Under the pieces are notes generated by a model. It was not told where the DNA came from. It saw only the letters and a program-made list of their open reading frames with translations, and did not search any database. A stretch of 42,321 nucleotides of DNA from Candidatus Alcyoniella australis (GTDB taxonomy: Bacteria; Lernaellota; Lernaellaia; JAVCCG01; Alcyoniellaceae), in assembly GCA_030765605.1 (NCBI GenBank), contig JAVCCG010000021.1:1-42321 (forward strand), in the 5' to 3' direction. Positions 1-7,598 of this stretch are shown here, piece after piece (within the stretch, counting starts at the first letter, position 1; every line of letters begins with the position of its first letter). The translations under genes were made by a program, and so were the position numbers.

Positions 1-122
1 AACCCTTTATCAGACATCACCTTGGTAATCGCACTGGTCAACGTCGTCTTGCCGTGATCGATGTGACCAATCGTACCAACATTGAGATGTGGCTTATTAC
101 GATTGTATTTTTCCTTGGCCAT
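1..122 (-). CDS. tuf: Elongation factor Tu, N-terminal part (cut by window edge)
   Basis: The reverse strand begins [20 protein letters not shown] and continues with the P-loop HIDHGKTTL, the universal start of EF-Tu, the GTPase that carries aminoacyl-tRNA to the ribosome. Only about 40 residues lie in the window; the gene runs off the left edge. The ATG at 122 follows a G-rich leader with AAGAGG close to the start. It is the last gene of the tRNA-Thr/Tyr/Gly-tuf unit and is probably co-transcribed with the three tRNAs, as in many proteobacteria. Confidence 0.96.
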   Translation of the reverse strand, partial: MAKEKYNRNKPHLNVGTIGHIDHGKTTLTSAITKVMSDKG

Positions 123-191
123 CCTCTTAGCCCCCCGTCATGGTCGATAAATGACTTGCGGCGCTAGCGCCCCTGTTTATAATCCGCTGTT

Positions 192-268
192 TGGAGCGGG
201 AAACGGGATTCGAACCCGCGACCCACAGCTTGGAAGGCTGTTGCTCTAGCCAACTGAGCTACTCCCGC
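192..268 (-). tRNA. tRNA-Gly (anticodon TCC)
   Basis: The minus strand folds as a full cloverleaf: acceptor arm GCGGGAG pairing with TTCCCGC (one G-U), T-loop TTCGAAT, anticodon loop CTTCCAA giving TCC, and an encoded 3' CCA. It is the middle piece between tRNA-Tyr and tuf. Confidence 0.96.
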
Positions 269-293
269 CCGGTGTAACGTCCCCGTATTCAGG

Positions 294-379
<86 letters not shown>

Positions 380-452
380 ACAATATTCTATTTTTGACCG
401 CAGCGACCAAACACCCTGTCCGCGCGGCCTCGAATGACATTAGTCACCCTCT

Positions 453-528
453 TGGAGCTGGTGATGGGACTCGAACCCGCAACCTGCGCATTACAAGTGC
501 GCTGCTCTACCAGTTGAGCTACACCAGC
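453..528 (-). tRNA. tRNA-Thr (anticodon TGT)
   Basis: The acceptor GCTGGTG pairs with CACCAGC, the anticodon loop is CTTGTAA (TGT), the T-loop is TTCGAGT, and the 3' CCA is encoded. It is the first gene of the tRNA-tuf transcription unit, directly after the promoter at 563-590. Confidence 0.96.
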
Positions 529-562
529 CCGCCAGAGTCTGCTCCGACCCTGAAGGCGAGGA

Positions 563-590
563 ATTATAGTGGGTAAGGCCGTTATGTCAA
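563..590 (-). promoter_or_regulatory. Sigma-70-type promoter of the tRNA-tuf operon
   Basis: Read on the minus strand there is a perfect -35 TTGACA (585-590), a 16-base spacer and a perfect -10 TATAAT (563-568), about 35 bases before tRNA-Thr. Such a consensus promoter fits a highly expressed stable-RNA operon. Confidence 0.85.
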
Positions 591-603
591 GGGCCCGGCC
601 CGA

Positions 604-1119
604 TTATTCCGACTTTTTCACCAACTGCTTTAACATTATATAGGCATCGCGTCCCGGCCCGTAATAATTGCGCTCGGTATGTGAAATCGTAAAACCGTTC
701 TTTAAATAAAAGTTATACGCTGCCGTATTGGCCGTGTTGACCTCGAGCTCGATGCGCTCGATCTCAAGCCCCACAAAATGTTCGACGATCATCGCCAGCA
801 ATTGCTGGGCCAGCCCCTGGCGGCGAAATTCGTCGTCGATGTCGATAGTGACCAGGTGGCCGGTCGACTTGGAACGGAGCGCAATGGCGAACGCGATCAG
901 CCGATTGTCGCGCAGCAGCAGCGGCGCGTAGGCTTTGCTGTCGACCAGCAGTCCGAAGAACGTAGCGTGGTCGTAGGCAATGCCCGGCTCGAAACAGCGC
1001 GCGTCGAGCTCGACCAGCGCGTCGAGATCGTTCAGCGCGGCCCCGCGCACTTCCAGCGTCATCTTCCCCGGCGTTCCGGGAGCAACCGCCCCGGCGTGTT
1101 TGACTTCACCGGCCATCAT
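604..1119 (-). CDS. GNAT-family N-acetyltransferase (RimI-like)
   Basis: This 171-residue protein is a GNAT acetyltransferase, which moves an acetyl group from acetyl-CoA to an amine. Motif A is visible as DIDDEFRRQGLAQQLL (the pyrophosphate-binding R/QxxGxA loop), followed by LEVNTANTAAYNFYLKNGF, the C-terminal signature of RimI-type protein N-acetyltransferases. The ATG at 1119 is preceded by AAGAG; a second ATG at 1116 and a later one (MTLEVRG) are also possible, and the first 20 residues look poorly conserved. The gene starts 10 bases after the stop of the small membrane protein at 1130-1369, so the three genes 2009-604 probably form an operon. The substrate cannot be told from sequence. 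Confidence 0.85.
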   Translation of the reverse strand: MMAGEVKHAGAVAPGTPGKMTLEVRGAALNDLDALVELDARCFEPGIAYDHATFFGLLVDSKAYAPLLLRDNRLIAFAIALRSKSTGHLVTIDIDDEFRRQGLAQQLLAMIVEHFVGLEIERIELEVNTANTAAYNFYLKNGFTISHTERNYYGPGRDAYIMLKQLVKKSE

Positions 1120-1129
1120 ATTCTCTTGG

Positions 1130-1369
1130 TTATTTGTTCTCGGGATCGAGTATCTGATCGAGCCCCTGGTTGAAATCCTGGCGCTCTTCATCGGTGACCT
1201 CGGTCGGGGTCGGCTCGGCCGTCTGCGTCTGCGTGGTCTGGGAATCGACGATCTGGTGCAGGCTGCGGCTGAGCCCGCTGCCGGCGAACCAGTCGAGCTT
1301 GAGCACGCCGAAGGTGAGCACCACGGCCGCAATCACGACCGCCACGATCAAGCGCAACGTCCACTTCAC
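1130..1369 (-). CDS. Small single-span membrane protein, unknown function
   Basis: The protein has 79 residues from a GTG at 1369 preceded by AGGAG at 7 bases. Residues 5-25 (RLIVAVVIAAVVLTFGVL) form one hydrophobic segment after a short basic start, so it is a membrane anchor or uncleaved signal. The rest is polar, with a Thr/Glu-rich linker and an acidic end (EERQDFNQGLDQILDPE). The start lies 10 bases after the stop of the gene at 1380-2009, which argues for co-translation. I do not recognise a family. Confidence 0.7.
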   Translation of the reverse strand: MKWTLRLIVAVVIAAVVLTFGVLKLDWFAGSGLSRSLHQIVDSQTTQTQTAEPTPTEVTDEERQDFNQGLDQILDPENK

Positions 1370-1379
1370 CGTAGAACTC

Positions 1380-2009
1380 CTATTGGCGGGACTTGCCCGC
1401 GAAGAACGAGAGCTGGGGCGAGGGCTCGTCGCGGTCGTCCTGAGACACAAGTTCCTTCTCGCGCTTGGCGTTGTCCAGGCTCTCGAGCACCAGCGGGCTG
1501 TTGCGCATTCGACGCAGGTCGGTCAACCACTCCAATGGATTGCCCGCCAAATCGCGTCGCAGCCGCGGCAACATCTCGGCGATCAGGTCGGCCAGATAGA
1601 TCGGTTTGATCTGCATCTGCTCGAGCATCTGTTCGGCCTGCTCGGCCTTTTGCGGGCTGCGCTGGGGGAAGAACAACATCTGTTCGAACTCGATCTCGTC
1701 GCCGAGGTTGAACAGCTTTCGCAGGAACTCGAACTTGATCTCGGAAAAGGCCGTGGACAAAATCCCCGACTGCTCGCCGAGCTGAAAGGTGATTACGCTC
1801 GGCGTGAGATAACGCTTGCCCTGCCACCAGCCCTTGACGCAGCCCACGACTCCGTGGACCGCCTTGCCGTTCTCGAGCTTGAGCCCGAACAGATCGATCA
1901 CGTCGTCGAACTTCACCGGGCTCGATCCCGGCGCAGGGATCGACAGAGCCACAAGGTAACCCTGCTGCTCAAGGTGGGCCTTTGCCAGATGCAGGTCGAA
2001 ATCGGACAT
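1380..2009 (-). CDS. Conserved-looking cytosolic protein, unknown function
   Basis: The protein has 209 residues from the ATG at 2009, with CGGAG six bases upstream. It has no signal peptide or membrane segment. The N-terminal half looks globular and begins like a small restriction-type or PD-(D/E)XK-like domain (FDLHLAKAHLEQQGYLVAL), but no catalytic motif can be defended. The C-terminal half is helical and rich in Glu, Gln and Leu (EQMLEQMQIKPIYLADLIAEML). It is the first gene of the 2009-604 operon and has a promoter at 2026-2055. Function is not assigned. Confidence 0.75.
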   Translation of the reverse strand: MSDFDLHLAKAHLEQQGYLVALSIPAPGSSPVKFDDVIDLFGLKLENGKAVHGVVGCVKGWWQGKRYLTPSVITFQLGEQSGILSTAFSEIKFEFLRKLFNLGDEIEFEQMLFFPQRSPQKAEQAEQMLEQMQIKPIYLADLIAEMLPRLRRDLAGNPLEWLTDLRRMRNSPLVLESLDNAKREKELVSQDDRDEPSPQLSFFAGKSRQ

Positions 2010-2025
2010 AATTATCTCCGGGGCA

Positions 2026-2055
2026 AAGATACTTGTCCTGTTGATCCCGCGTCAA
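2026..2055 (-). promoter_or_regulatory. Putative promoter of the 2009-604 operon
   Basis: On the minus strand TTGACG (2050-2055) and TATCTT (2026-2031) are 18 bases apart, about 17 bases before the ATG at 2009. The fit to sigma-70 elements is moderate. Confidence 0.45.
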
Positions 2056-2071
2056 GCACCGGCGCGAGAGG

Positions 2072-2115
2072 GCGGCTTTGAGCCGCACCAATACTCGCGA
2101 TCGGACAATGCACGT
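2072..2115 (+). repeat. Palindromic intergenic repeat, copy 1
   Basis: The hairpin GCGGCT-TTG-AGCCGC (2072-2086) is followed by ACCAATACTCGCG and a loosely conserved tail ending in GTTGTT. It belongs to the same family as the copies at 2160-2202, 2220-2265 and 3538-3676. Confidence 0.75.
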
Positions 2116-2159
2116 TGTTAAACGATACTCGCCGCGACGCGGGGCTGGGCGTTGTTAAA

Positions 2160-2202
2160 ACCAATCGCAGTGCGCGTGTTTTGCCCCCGGCTCAAAGCCG
2201 GG
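2160..2202 (-). repeat. Palindromic intergenic repeat, copy 2 (inverted)
   Basis: The hairpin CCCGGCT-CAA-AGCCGGG lies at 2186-2202. On the minus strand it is followed by GGCAAAACACGCGCACTGCG, matching the tail of the plus-strand copies, so this copy is inverted. Confidence 0.75.
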
Positions 2203-2219
2203 CGCGGTGCGGGTCGTGG

Positions 2220-2265
2220 GATTACTACCAGCGTGATACGCGAGTTTTGTGGCGGCTCTAAGCCG
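2220..2265 (-). repeat. Palindromic intergenic repeat, copy 3 (inverted)
   Basis: The hairpin CGGCT-CTA-AGCCG lies at 2253-2265. The minus strand continues CCACAAAACTCGCGTATC, the same tail. With copies 1 and 2 it fills the 270 bases between the acyl-CoA dehydrogenase and the operon at 2009-604; nothing coding was seen there. Confidence 0.7.
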
Positions 2266-2280
2266 AATTTAAAGCTGCAC

Positions 2281-3432
2281 TTAGACCCCGATGTGCCGGG
2301 CGATGACGATCCGCTGCACTTCGGAGGTCCCCTCGCCGATCTCGAGCAGCTTCTGGTCGCGGTAGAAACGCTCCACCGGATACTCCTTCATCAGTCCGTA
2401 TCCGCCGTGAAGCTGCACCGCCTGGTTGACCACGCGCCCCATCACCTCGGAGCAGTAGAGCTTGGCCATTGCCGCCACCTTGCCGAACGGCTTGCCCTCG
2501 TCGCGCAGCCAACACGCCTTGTACAGCAGTCCGCGCGCAGCCTCGATCTCGGTGGCCATGTCCGCGAGCTTGAACGCGTTGACCTGAAACTTGCACAGCG
2601 GCTTGCCGAACTGCACGCGCTCCTGGGAGTAACGCAACGCCGCCTCGTACGCACCCTGGGCGCCGCCCAGGCCCATGGCCGCGATCGACAGCCGTCCGCC
2701 GTCGAGGGTCGCCAGCATTTGACGGAAACCCTCGCCGCGCTTGCCAAGAATGTCGGCCTCGGGCACGCGGCAGTCGTCGAAGTACAGCTCGCCGGTATCC
2801 GAGGCGCGCCACATCATCTTGTCGTGCATGGGCACGGCCTTGAACCCCTCGGTTCCGCTGGGCACCAAAATGCAGCTGATCTCGTTGCGTCCATCCTCAC
2901 GCTTGCCGGTAATCGCCTGCACAGTGCAGATCCCGGCCATTGGACCGGCGCTGTTGGTGATAAAAATCTTGGAGCCGTTGATTACCCATTCGCCGTTATC
3001 GAGCTTGGCGTTGGTTTTCGAAGCCCCGGCGTCCGACCCGGCGTTGGGCTCGGTCAGGCCGAACGAGGCCAGGCACTGGCCCGCACAGAGCTTGGGCAGC
3101 CATTCGGATTTCTGCTGCTGGTTGCCAAAATAGTTAATCGGGCCGATGCCCAACGAGTTGCCCGCGGCCACGGTCGCCGCCTGGGAGCCGTCCACGCGCG
3201 CGATCTCCTCCACCGCGATGATGTAGCTTAAGTACCCCATCTCCGTGCCGCCGAACTCCTCGGGGACGAATATCCCGAACAGGCCCAGATCGGCCATGCC
3301 GCGCGTCAGCTCAACCGAGAACCCCTGCTCCTCATCCAGTTTCTGGGCAACCGGAGCGATCTCTTTCTCCGCAAAATCGCGCACTGTTTTACGCAGGATG
3401 TTCTGCTCGTTGGTAAGCTCGAAGCTCAGCAT
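2281..3432 (-). CDS. Acyl-CoA dehydrogenase (short/medium-chain type)
   Basis: This 383-residue flavoprotein has the usual length for the family, which oxidises acyl-CoA to trans-2-enoyl-CoA with FAD and passes electrons to ETF. The order is: N-terminal helical domain (ELTNEQNILRKTVRDFAEKE), the central signature FGLTEPNAGSDA with the FAD-contacting KIFITNS, then the C-terminal helical domain with QLHGGYGL and RDQKLLEIGEGTSEVQR. The Glu in EGTSE sits where the catalytic base of SCAD-type enzymes lies. The ATG at 3432 follows GGGGGAGAGC. It is monocistronic here, flanked by palindromic repeats on both sides. The exact substrate is not readable; a butyryl- or glutaryl-type enzyme is possible. 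Confidence 0.95.
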   Translation of the reverse strand: MLSFELTNEQNILRKTVRDFAEKEIAPVAQKLDEEQGFSVELTRGMADLGLFGIFVPEEFGGTEMGYLSYIIAVEEIARVDGSQAATVAAGNSLGIGPINYFGNQQQKSEWLPKLCAGQCLASFGLTEPNAGSDAGASKTNAKLDNGEWVINGSKIFITNSAGPMAGICTVQAITGKREDGRNEISCILVPSGTEGFKAVPMHDKMMWRASDTGELYFDDCRVPEADILGKRGEGFRQMLATLDGGRLSIAAMGLGGAQGAYEAALRYSQERVQFGKPLCKFQVNAFKLADMATEIEAARGLLYKACWLRDEGKPFGKVAAMAKLYCSEVMGRVVNQAVQLHGGYGLMKEYPVERFYRDQKLLEIGEGTSEVQRIVIARHIGV

Positions 3433-3537
3433 GCTCTCCCCCTCGGCAATAAGGATTATCGTTGATTTGGTATGCGTGTTTTTCCGCTAAAACCGGCGGA
3501 CGAACACTAGCAACGGCACGCTAAGCTGTCAATCGGC

Positions 3538-3676
3538 GGCAGCTTTGAGCTGCACCAAAACTCGCGCACAGCGATGGTCGTTATGCAACGACCCACCCCG
3601 CGCACAGGCCGGGCAGCTTTGAGCTGCACCAAAGCTCGCGTACAGCGATGGTCGTTATGCTACGACCCACCCCGCG
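3538..3676 (+). repeat. Tandem pair of the palindromic repeat, copies 4 and 5
   Basis: Two units of about 65 bases repeat with a 74-base period. Each starts with GCAGCT-TTG-AGCTGC (3539-3553 and 3613-3627), then ACCAAA(A/G)CTCGCG and CAGCGATGGTCGTTATGC, and ends CGACCCACCCCGCG. They occupy most of the gap between the acyl-CoA dehydrogenase and the first lipoprotein. Confidence 0.85.
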
Positions 3677-3736
3677 AAGAGGCTTGTGCGACAAAACCTC
3701 GATTCTGAAGATCAACAGCGTATTGAGAGTCTGCGC

Positions 3737-5011
3737 TTATTCCTCTAGCTCGTACTCCCAGTCCATGCGGTCGGGATAGAGGTTCTTGGTCAGCAGGTCG
3801 GCTGCCTGCAGATCGTCGCGCAGGTTGAAGCTGAAAAAGGCCACGGTGTAGGCGTTGATCGCCTCGAACGCGACGTCGTGGTCGATGAATTCGAACGGCT
3901 CCCCGCTCTCGAGGCGCTGGCCCATGCCGCAGCCGTCCTCGTCCCCGAGGATCGAGGGGAGCAGGATGCACGAGTCGGAGAAGGTGTAGTGCCCCGCGTC
4001 GCGCAGCTCGAGCTTGAACTTGGGCGGCGGCACCAGTATGTAGTCCCAGCGCATCAGGAAGATCACGTCGCCCATGGTGCCGTCCTCCAGGGCGATCATG
4101 AACATCATCGACTTATCGTAGCTCGGATCGATCCAGGGGAACATGAAAGAGGCCATGTCGATCCCCGCGGTCAGCCGCGGATCGTCCTTGGTGGTCTCGG
4201 CGATCGACGTGCCGCCGAAGGAATGCCCCATGCCGCCGAAGTGTTCGGTCTGAATCGCGCCGCTAAAGCGGCCGTCGGGATCGTCGGCCGAGAGCTCGGT
4301 GAACGCGTCCATCAGGAAACTGAAATCATTTTTACGCTGCCAGAAGCTTACCGGCACCAGATCCTCGCGGAACTCGATCACGCCCTCGGGCAGCGTGGTG
4401 ACCATCGCGTTGCCCGTGTGGTCCGGCGCGACCACGATGAAGCCGTGGCTCGCCAGATATTCACACTGGGTGTAGTTCTGAAACCGGATTCCGCCGAACC
4501 CGTGGGAGAAGAGCACCATCGGGTACGGCGCGTCGCCGGACTCGAGTTGGGCGTCGCGCACCGCGCCGGTCTCGTTGTCAAAGTTCTCCAGCTCCTCGGG
4601 CGTGGCCCCCTCCTCTGCGAAAAGTTGCAGCACGTACTCGTCCCAATCGCCGAGGAACCCGCGCACCGTGTCGCGCGGCAGGTTCGCCGTCTCGTCGGTG
4701 GCCGGATACCAAACCTCCACCAGCAGCGTGCGCTCGCTGTCGGTGGCCGGGTCCCAGCGCTCCTCGTCAATCAGCACCAGCGTGGTGACGCCCACCTGGT
4801 ACGGCCCAAGCTCACGCGGATCATAGTACGGCTCCTCTTCGTCGTCGTCCGAGTCGTCGTCATCGTCCGAGTCGTCGTCATCGTCCGCGTCCGCGTCGTC
4901 GTCCGCCGCGTCGTCGTCGTCATCGTCGGCTGCGTTGTCGCAGGCCGAGACGATCAGCGCCGCAAAAAGCAGCAGGGTCAGCAGCGCGGCCAGGGTGCGC
5001 CAGGTTTGCAT
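3737..5011 (-). CDS. Poly-Asp lipoprotein with alpha/beta-hydrolase (PAF-acetylhydrolase-like) domain, copy A
   Basis: The protein has 424 residues and starts at the ATG at 5011, which GAGGT precedes by 7 bases; an upstream GTG at 5020 is less likely. Residues 1-25 are a signal peptide ending in the lipobox IVSAC, so it is a lipoprotein. About 35 residues after the Cys are almost only Asp with Ala, Ser and Glu. The remainder is an alpha/beta hydrolase: oxyanion-hole SHGFGG, nucleophile elbow GMGHSFGG, a later acidic loop, and DAGHYTF carrying the probable catalytic His. This resembles the plasma-type PAF-acetylhydrolase/dienelactone-hydrolase branch; the substrate is unknown. It is the downstream member of a tandem duplication with 5157-6407. 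Confidence 0.85.
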   Translation of the reverse strand: MQTWRTLAALLTLLLFAALIVSACDNAADDDDDDAADDDADADDDDDSDDDDDSDDDEEEPYYDPRELGPYQVGVTTLVLIDEERWDPATDSERTLLVEVWYPATDETANLPRDTVRGFLGDWDEYVLQLFAEEGATPEELENFDNETGAVRDAQLESGDAPYPMVLFSHGFGGIRFQNYTQCEYLASHGFIVVAPDHTGNAMVTTLPEGVIEFREDLVPVSFWQRKNDFSFLMDAFTELSADDPDGRFSGAIQTEHFGGMGHSFGGTSIAETTKDDPRLTAGIDMASFMFPWIDPSYDKSMMFMIALEDGTMGDVIFLMRWDYILVPPPKFKLELRDAGHYTFSDSCILLPSILGDEDGCGMGQRLESGEPFEFIDHDVAFEAINAYTVAFFSFNLRDDLQAADLLTKNLYPDRMDWEYELEE

Positions 5012-5156
5012 CAACGTCACCTCACAATTTATGACGCGCGTATTGTTTCAAACCCGTGGGTTATTGCAAAGGGGAATCAATCGCCCGCCAACTAGGCCGG
5101 GCGTTGCAGCGCCGCGCATTCGGTCTTAAGCCCTGCGCCTCAATATGCCCGTGGGG

Positions 5157-6407
5157 CTATTTCTGTAGCTGGTACTCCCAGTCCAGGCGATCGGGAAAGA
5201 GGTTCTCGGTCAGCAGGTCGGCCGCCTGTTGGTCGTCGCGCAGGTTGAAGCTAAAGAACGCCACGGTGTAGGCGTTGATCGCCGCGAACGCCGCGTCGTG
5301 GTCGATGAACTCGAACGGCTCGCCGCCCTCGAGGCGTTCGCCTGTGCCGCAGCCGTTGTGGTTGCCGATAATCGAGGGCAGCAGGATGCAGGAATCGGAG
5401 AAGGTGTAGTGCCCCGCGTCGTGCAGCTCGAGCTTGAACTTGGGCGGCGGCACCAGGGTGTAGTCCCAGCGCATCAGGAAAATCACGTCGGCCATGGTGA
5501 CGTCCTCCAGGGCAATCATGAACATCATCGACGTGTCGTAGGTCGGCTCGATCCGGGGGAGCATGTACGAGGCCATGTTGATCGCCGCGGCCAGGCGCTG
5601 GTCGTCCTTGGTGGTCTCGGCGATCGACCTGCCGCCGAAGGAATGCCCCATGCCGCCGAAGCGCTCGGTCTGGATCGCGCCGGTCAAGCGGCCATCGGGG
5701 TCTAACGCCGAGAGCCCGGTGAACGCGTCGAGCAGAAAGCTGAAGTCGGCCTTGCGCTGCAAGAGGCTGATCGACTCCAGATCCTCACGGAACTCGATCA
5801 CCTCGTCGGGCAGCGTGGTGACCAGCGCGTTGCCCGTATGGTCCGGCGCGGCCACGATGAACCCGTGGCTCGCCAGGTACTCGCACTGGGTGTAGTTCTG
5901 AAACCGAATTCCGCCGAACCCGTGGGAGAACAGCACCATCGGGTACGGCGCGTCGCCGGACTCGAGCTGGGCGTCGCGCACCGCTCCGGTCTCGTTGTCA
6001 AAGTTGGCTAGATCCTCGGGCGTGGCCCCCATCTGCGCAAAAAGTTGGAGCACGTACTCGTCCCAATCGCCGAGAAATCCGCGCACCGTGTCGCGCGGCA
6101 GGTCGGCCGTCTGGTCCGTGGCCGGATACCAGACCTCCACCGGCAGCGTGCGCGCGCTTTGTGTGGCCGGGTCCCAGCGCCCCTGGTCGATCAGCACCAG
6201 CGTGGTGACGCCCACCTGGTACGGCCCAAGCTCACGCGGATCATAGTACGGCTCCTCTTCATCGTCGTCCGAGTCGTCGTCATCGTCCGCGTCGTCGTCC
6301 GCCGCGTCGTCGTCATCATCGTCGGCTGCGTTGTCGCAGGCCGAGACGATCAGCGTGGCCGCGAGCAGTAAGATAAACAGTACGACCGGAGTGCGCCAAG
6401 TCTCCAT
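5157..6407 (-). CDS. Poly-Asp lipoprotein with alpha/beta-hydrolase (PAF-acetylhydrolase-like) domain, copy B
   Basis: The protein has 416 residues from the ATG at 6407, with CAGGTG 7 bases upstream; the DNA just before the start nearly matches that of copy A. It has the same plan: signal peptide with lipobox IVSAC, a poly-Asp linker about 8 residues shorter than in copy A, then SHGFGG, GMGHSFGG (followed by RS instead of TS) and DAGHYTF. Long blocks are identical between the copies, such as ESGDAPYPMVLFSHGFGG, so the duplication is fairly recent. The 145 bases between the copies show no gene. Confidence 0.85.
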   Translation of the reverse strand: METWRTPVVLFILLLAATLIVSACDNAADDDDDDAADDDADDDDDSDDDEEEPYYDPRELGPYQVGVTTLVLIDQGRWDPATQSARTLPVEVWYPATDQTADLPRDTVRGFLGDWDEYVLQLFAQMGATPEDLANFDNETGAVRDAQLESGDAPYPMVLFSHGFGGIRFQNYTQCEYLASHGFIVAAPDHTGNALVTTLPDEVIEFREDLESISLLQRKADFSFLLDAFTGLSALDPDGRLTGAIQTERFGGMGHSFGGRSIAETTKDDQRLAAAINMASYMLPRIEPTYDTSMMFMIALEDVTMADVIFLMRWDYTLVPPPKFKLELHDAGHYTFSDSCILLPSIIGNHNGCGTGERLEGGEPFEFIDHDAAFAAINAYTVAFFSFNLRDDQQAADLLTENLFPDRLDWEYQLQK

Positions 6408-6467
6408 CAACGTCACCTGCAATTTGTAGGTAGGTTTATTGTTTCAAACTCGGCGCTTATTGAACAG

Positions 6468-7523
6468 TTAATTACCGATCAGCTCGACCAGGCGCTGTAA
6501 AACGACCTCGGGCTCGATGCGCTCCATGCACAGCGGATAGCCTTGCGGGCAGTCGGCGCGGCCCTGCAGCGAGTGGCACGGCGCGCATTCCAGATCGCTG
6601 ACCACGCTTGCGGCGCGCTCGCTCCACGGCGCGGCGCGCGTTGATTGCGACGGCCCGAACAGCGCCAGACACGGTGCGCCCACGGCGCAGGCCAGGTGCA
6701 TGATTCCCGAGTCGTTGCTGACCACGGCCCTACAGCGCGCGATCAGCGCGGCAGTGTCCAGTACGTCCAGAGCGCCATCCAGGGACTGCATTGGAACCTG
6801 CGCCAAGTCGCGGATCTGCGCCTCGATGACGGTCTCGTCGGGACCGTCGAGCACGATCGTGTTCCAGCCGAGGTGCTCGTGGATCAGCTCGGCCAGGCGC
6901 GCGAAATGTCGGGCAGGCCAACGCTTGTCGGCAAATCCCGGATCGCTCCCCGGATGGATCCCCACCAGGCCCGCGCTTTGAAGGCCGCTTTCACGGATAA
7001 AATCATCGGCGCGTTCCAATGCCGAGTCCGGCAGCTTGATCGCCGGGCCGGGCAAACGCCGAGGCGTTGCTCCGAGCAACGCCTCGGCGAGCTGCATGTT
7101 GCGCTCCACGTCGTGGGCCAGCGGATCGTGCGCAATGCGCACGGTGAGCAGCCGGGCCAGGCTTCCCATGCCGCCGGGCAGCTCGTGGCCGATGCGCACG
7201 GTCGCGCCGCTGAGCCGGGCCAACAGTTGCGCCGCCCTGCCGCCGGGAAAGCAGACCAACGCGGCACGGTAGCGCCCTGCCCTGCATTGCGCGGCGAGCC
7301 GCGGCAGGCCCGCGCGTCCGGGAGGCAGCAGCAGCGTGTTGGCGGCCAGGCCGGTCTGGCGCACAAAGCGCACGGCCGTTGGCGTGCGCAACGCCAGATC
7401 GAGCGGACCGCCCAGGGCGTGCGCCACGGCATTAATCGCCGGTGCTGCGAGCAACAGATTGCCCAGCCCCTGCAGGCTGATCGCCAGCACCTGCGATGCG
7501 CGTAGTTGGCCAATGTTATTCAT
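6468..7523 (-). CDS. Glycosyltransferase family 9 (heptosyltransferase-like)
   Basis: The protein has about 351 residues and transfers a sugar, typically a heptose, onto lipid A core or a similar glycan at the inner face of the inner membrane. Family marks are the start QVLAISLQGLGNLLLAAPAI, IHPGSDPGFADKRWPARHFA, and the donor-site block VVSNDSGIMHLACAVGAPCLALFG. A Cys-rich stretch follows (CAPCHSLQGRADCPQGYPLC), as in many family-9 proteins. The ATG at 7523 is preferred, though its ribosome site is weak and a GTG at 7553 is in frame. It ends the minus-strand glycan region and is separated from it by the plus-strand methyltransferase. Confidence 0.88.
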   Translation of the reverse strand: MNNIGQLRASQVLAISLQGLGNLLLAAPAINAVAHALGGPLDLALRTPTAVRFVRQTGLAANTLLLPPGRAGLPRLAAQCRAGRYRAALVCFPGGRAAQLLARLSGATVRIGHELPGGMGSLARLLTVRIAHDPLAHDVERNMQLAEALLGATPRRLPGPAIKLPDSALERADDFIRESGLQSAGLVGIHPGSDPGFADKRWPARHFARLAELIHEHLGWNTIVLDGPDETVIEAQIRDLAQVPMQSLDGALDVLDTAALIARCRAVVSNDSGIMHLACAVGAPCLALFGPSQSTRAAPWSERAASVVSDLECAPCHSLQGRADCPQGYPLCMERIEPEVVLQRLVELIGN

Positions 7524-7598
7524 CGCAACCGATAAGCTTCCGCTCCCTTGCACAATGATTTAAACTTTACTTTACCTTAAACGCCGAGCGGAGGCACC

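Noticed and set aside
2152-3231. Plus-strand frame of about 359 residues over the acyl-CoA dehydrogenase gene
   Set aside because: It has no recognisable motif, and the opposite strand encodes a full-length conserved enzyme.
4835-4935. GTC/ATC trinucleotide runs as a CRISPR or satellite array
   Set aside because: They are in-frame Asp codons of the lipoprotein linker; there are no spacers and no repeat unit longer than a few codons. No CRISPR array was seen anywhere in the window.
3878-5095. Long plus-strand frame antisense to the first hydrolase lipoprotein
   Set aside because: It is a shadow produced by GC bias and GTC repeats; it encodes Arg/Val-rich low-complexity sequence, while the minus strand has a signal peptide, lipobox and catalytic motifs.
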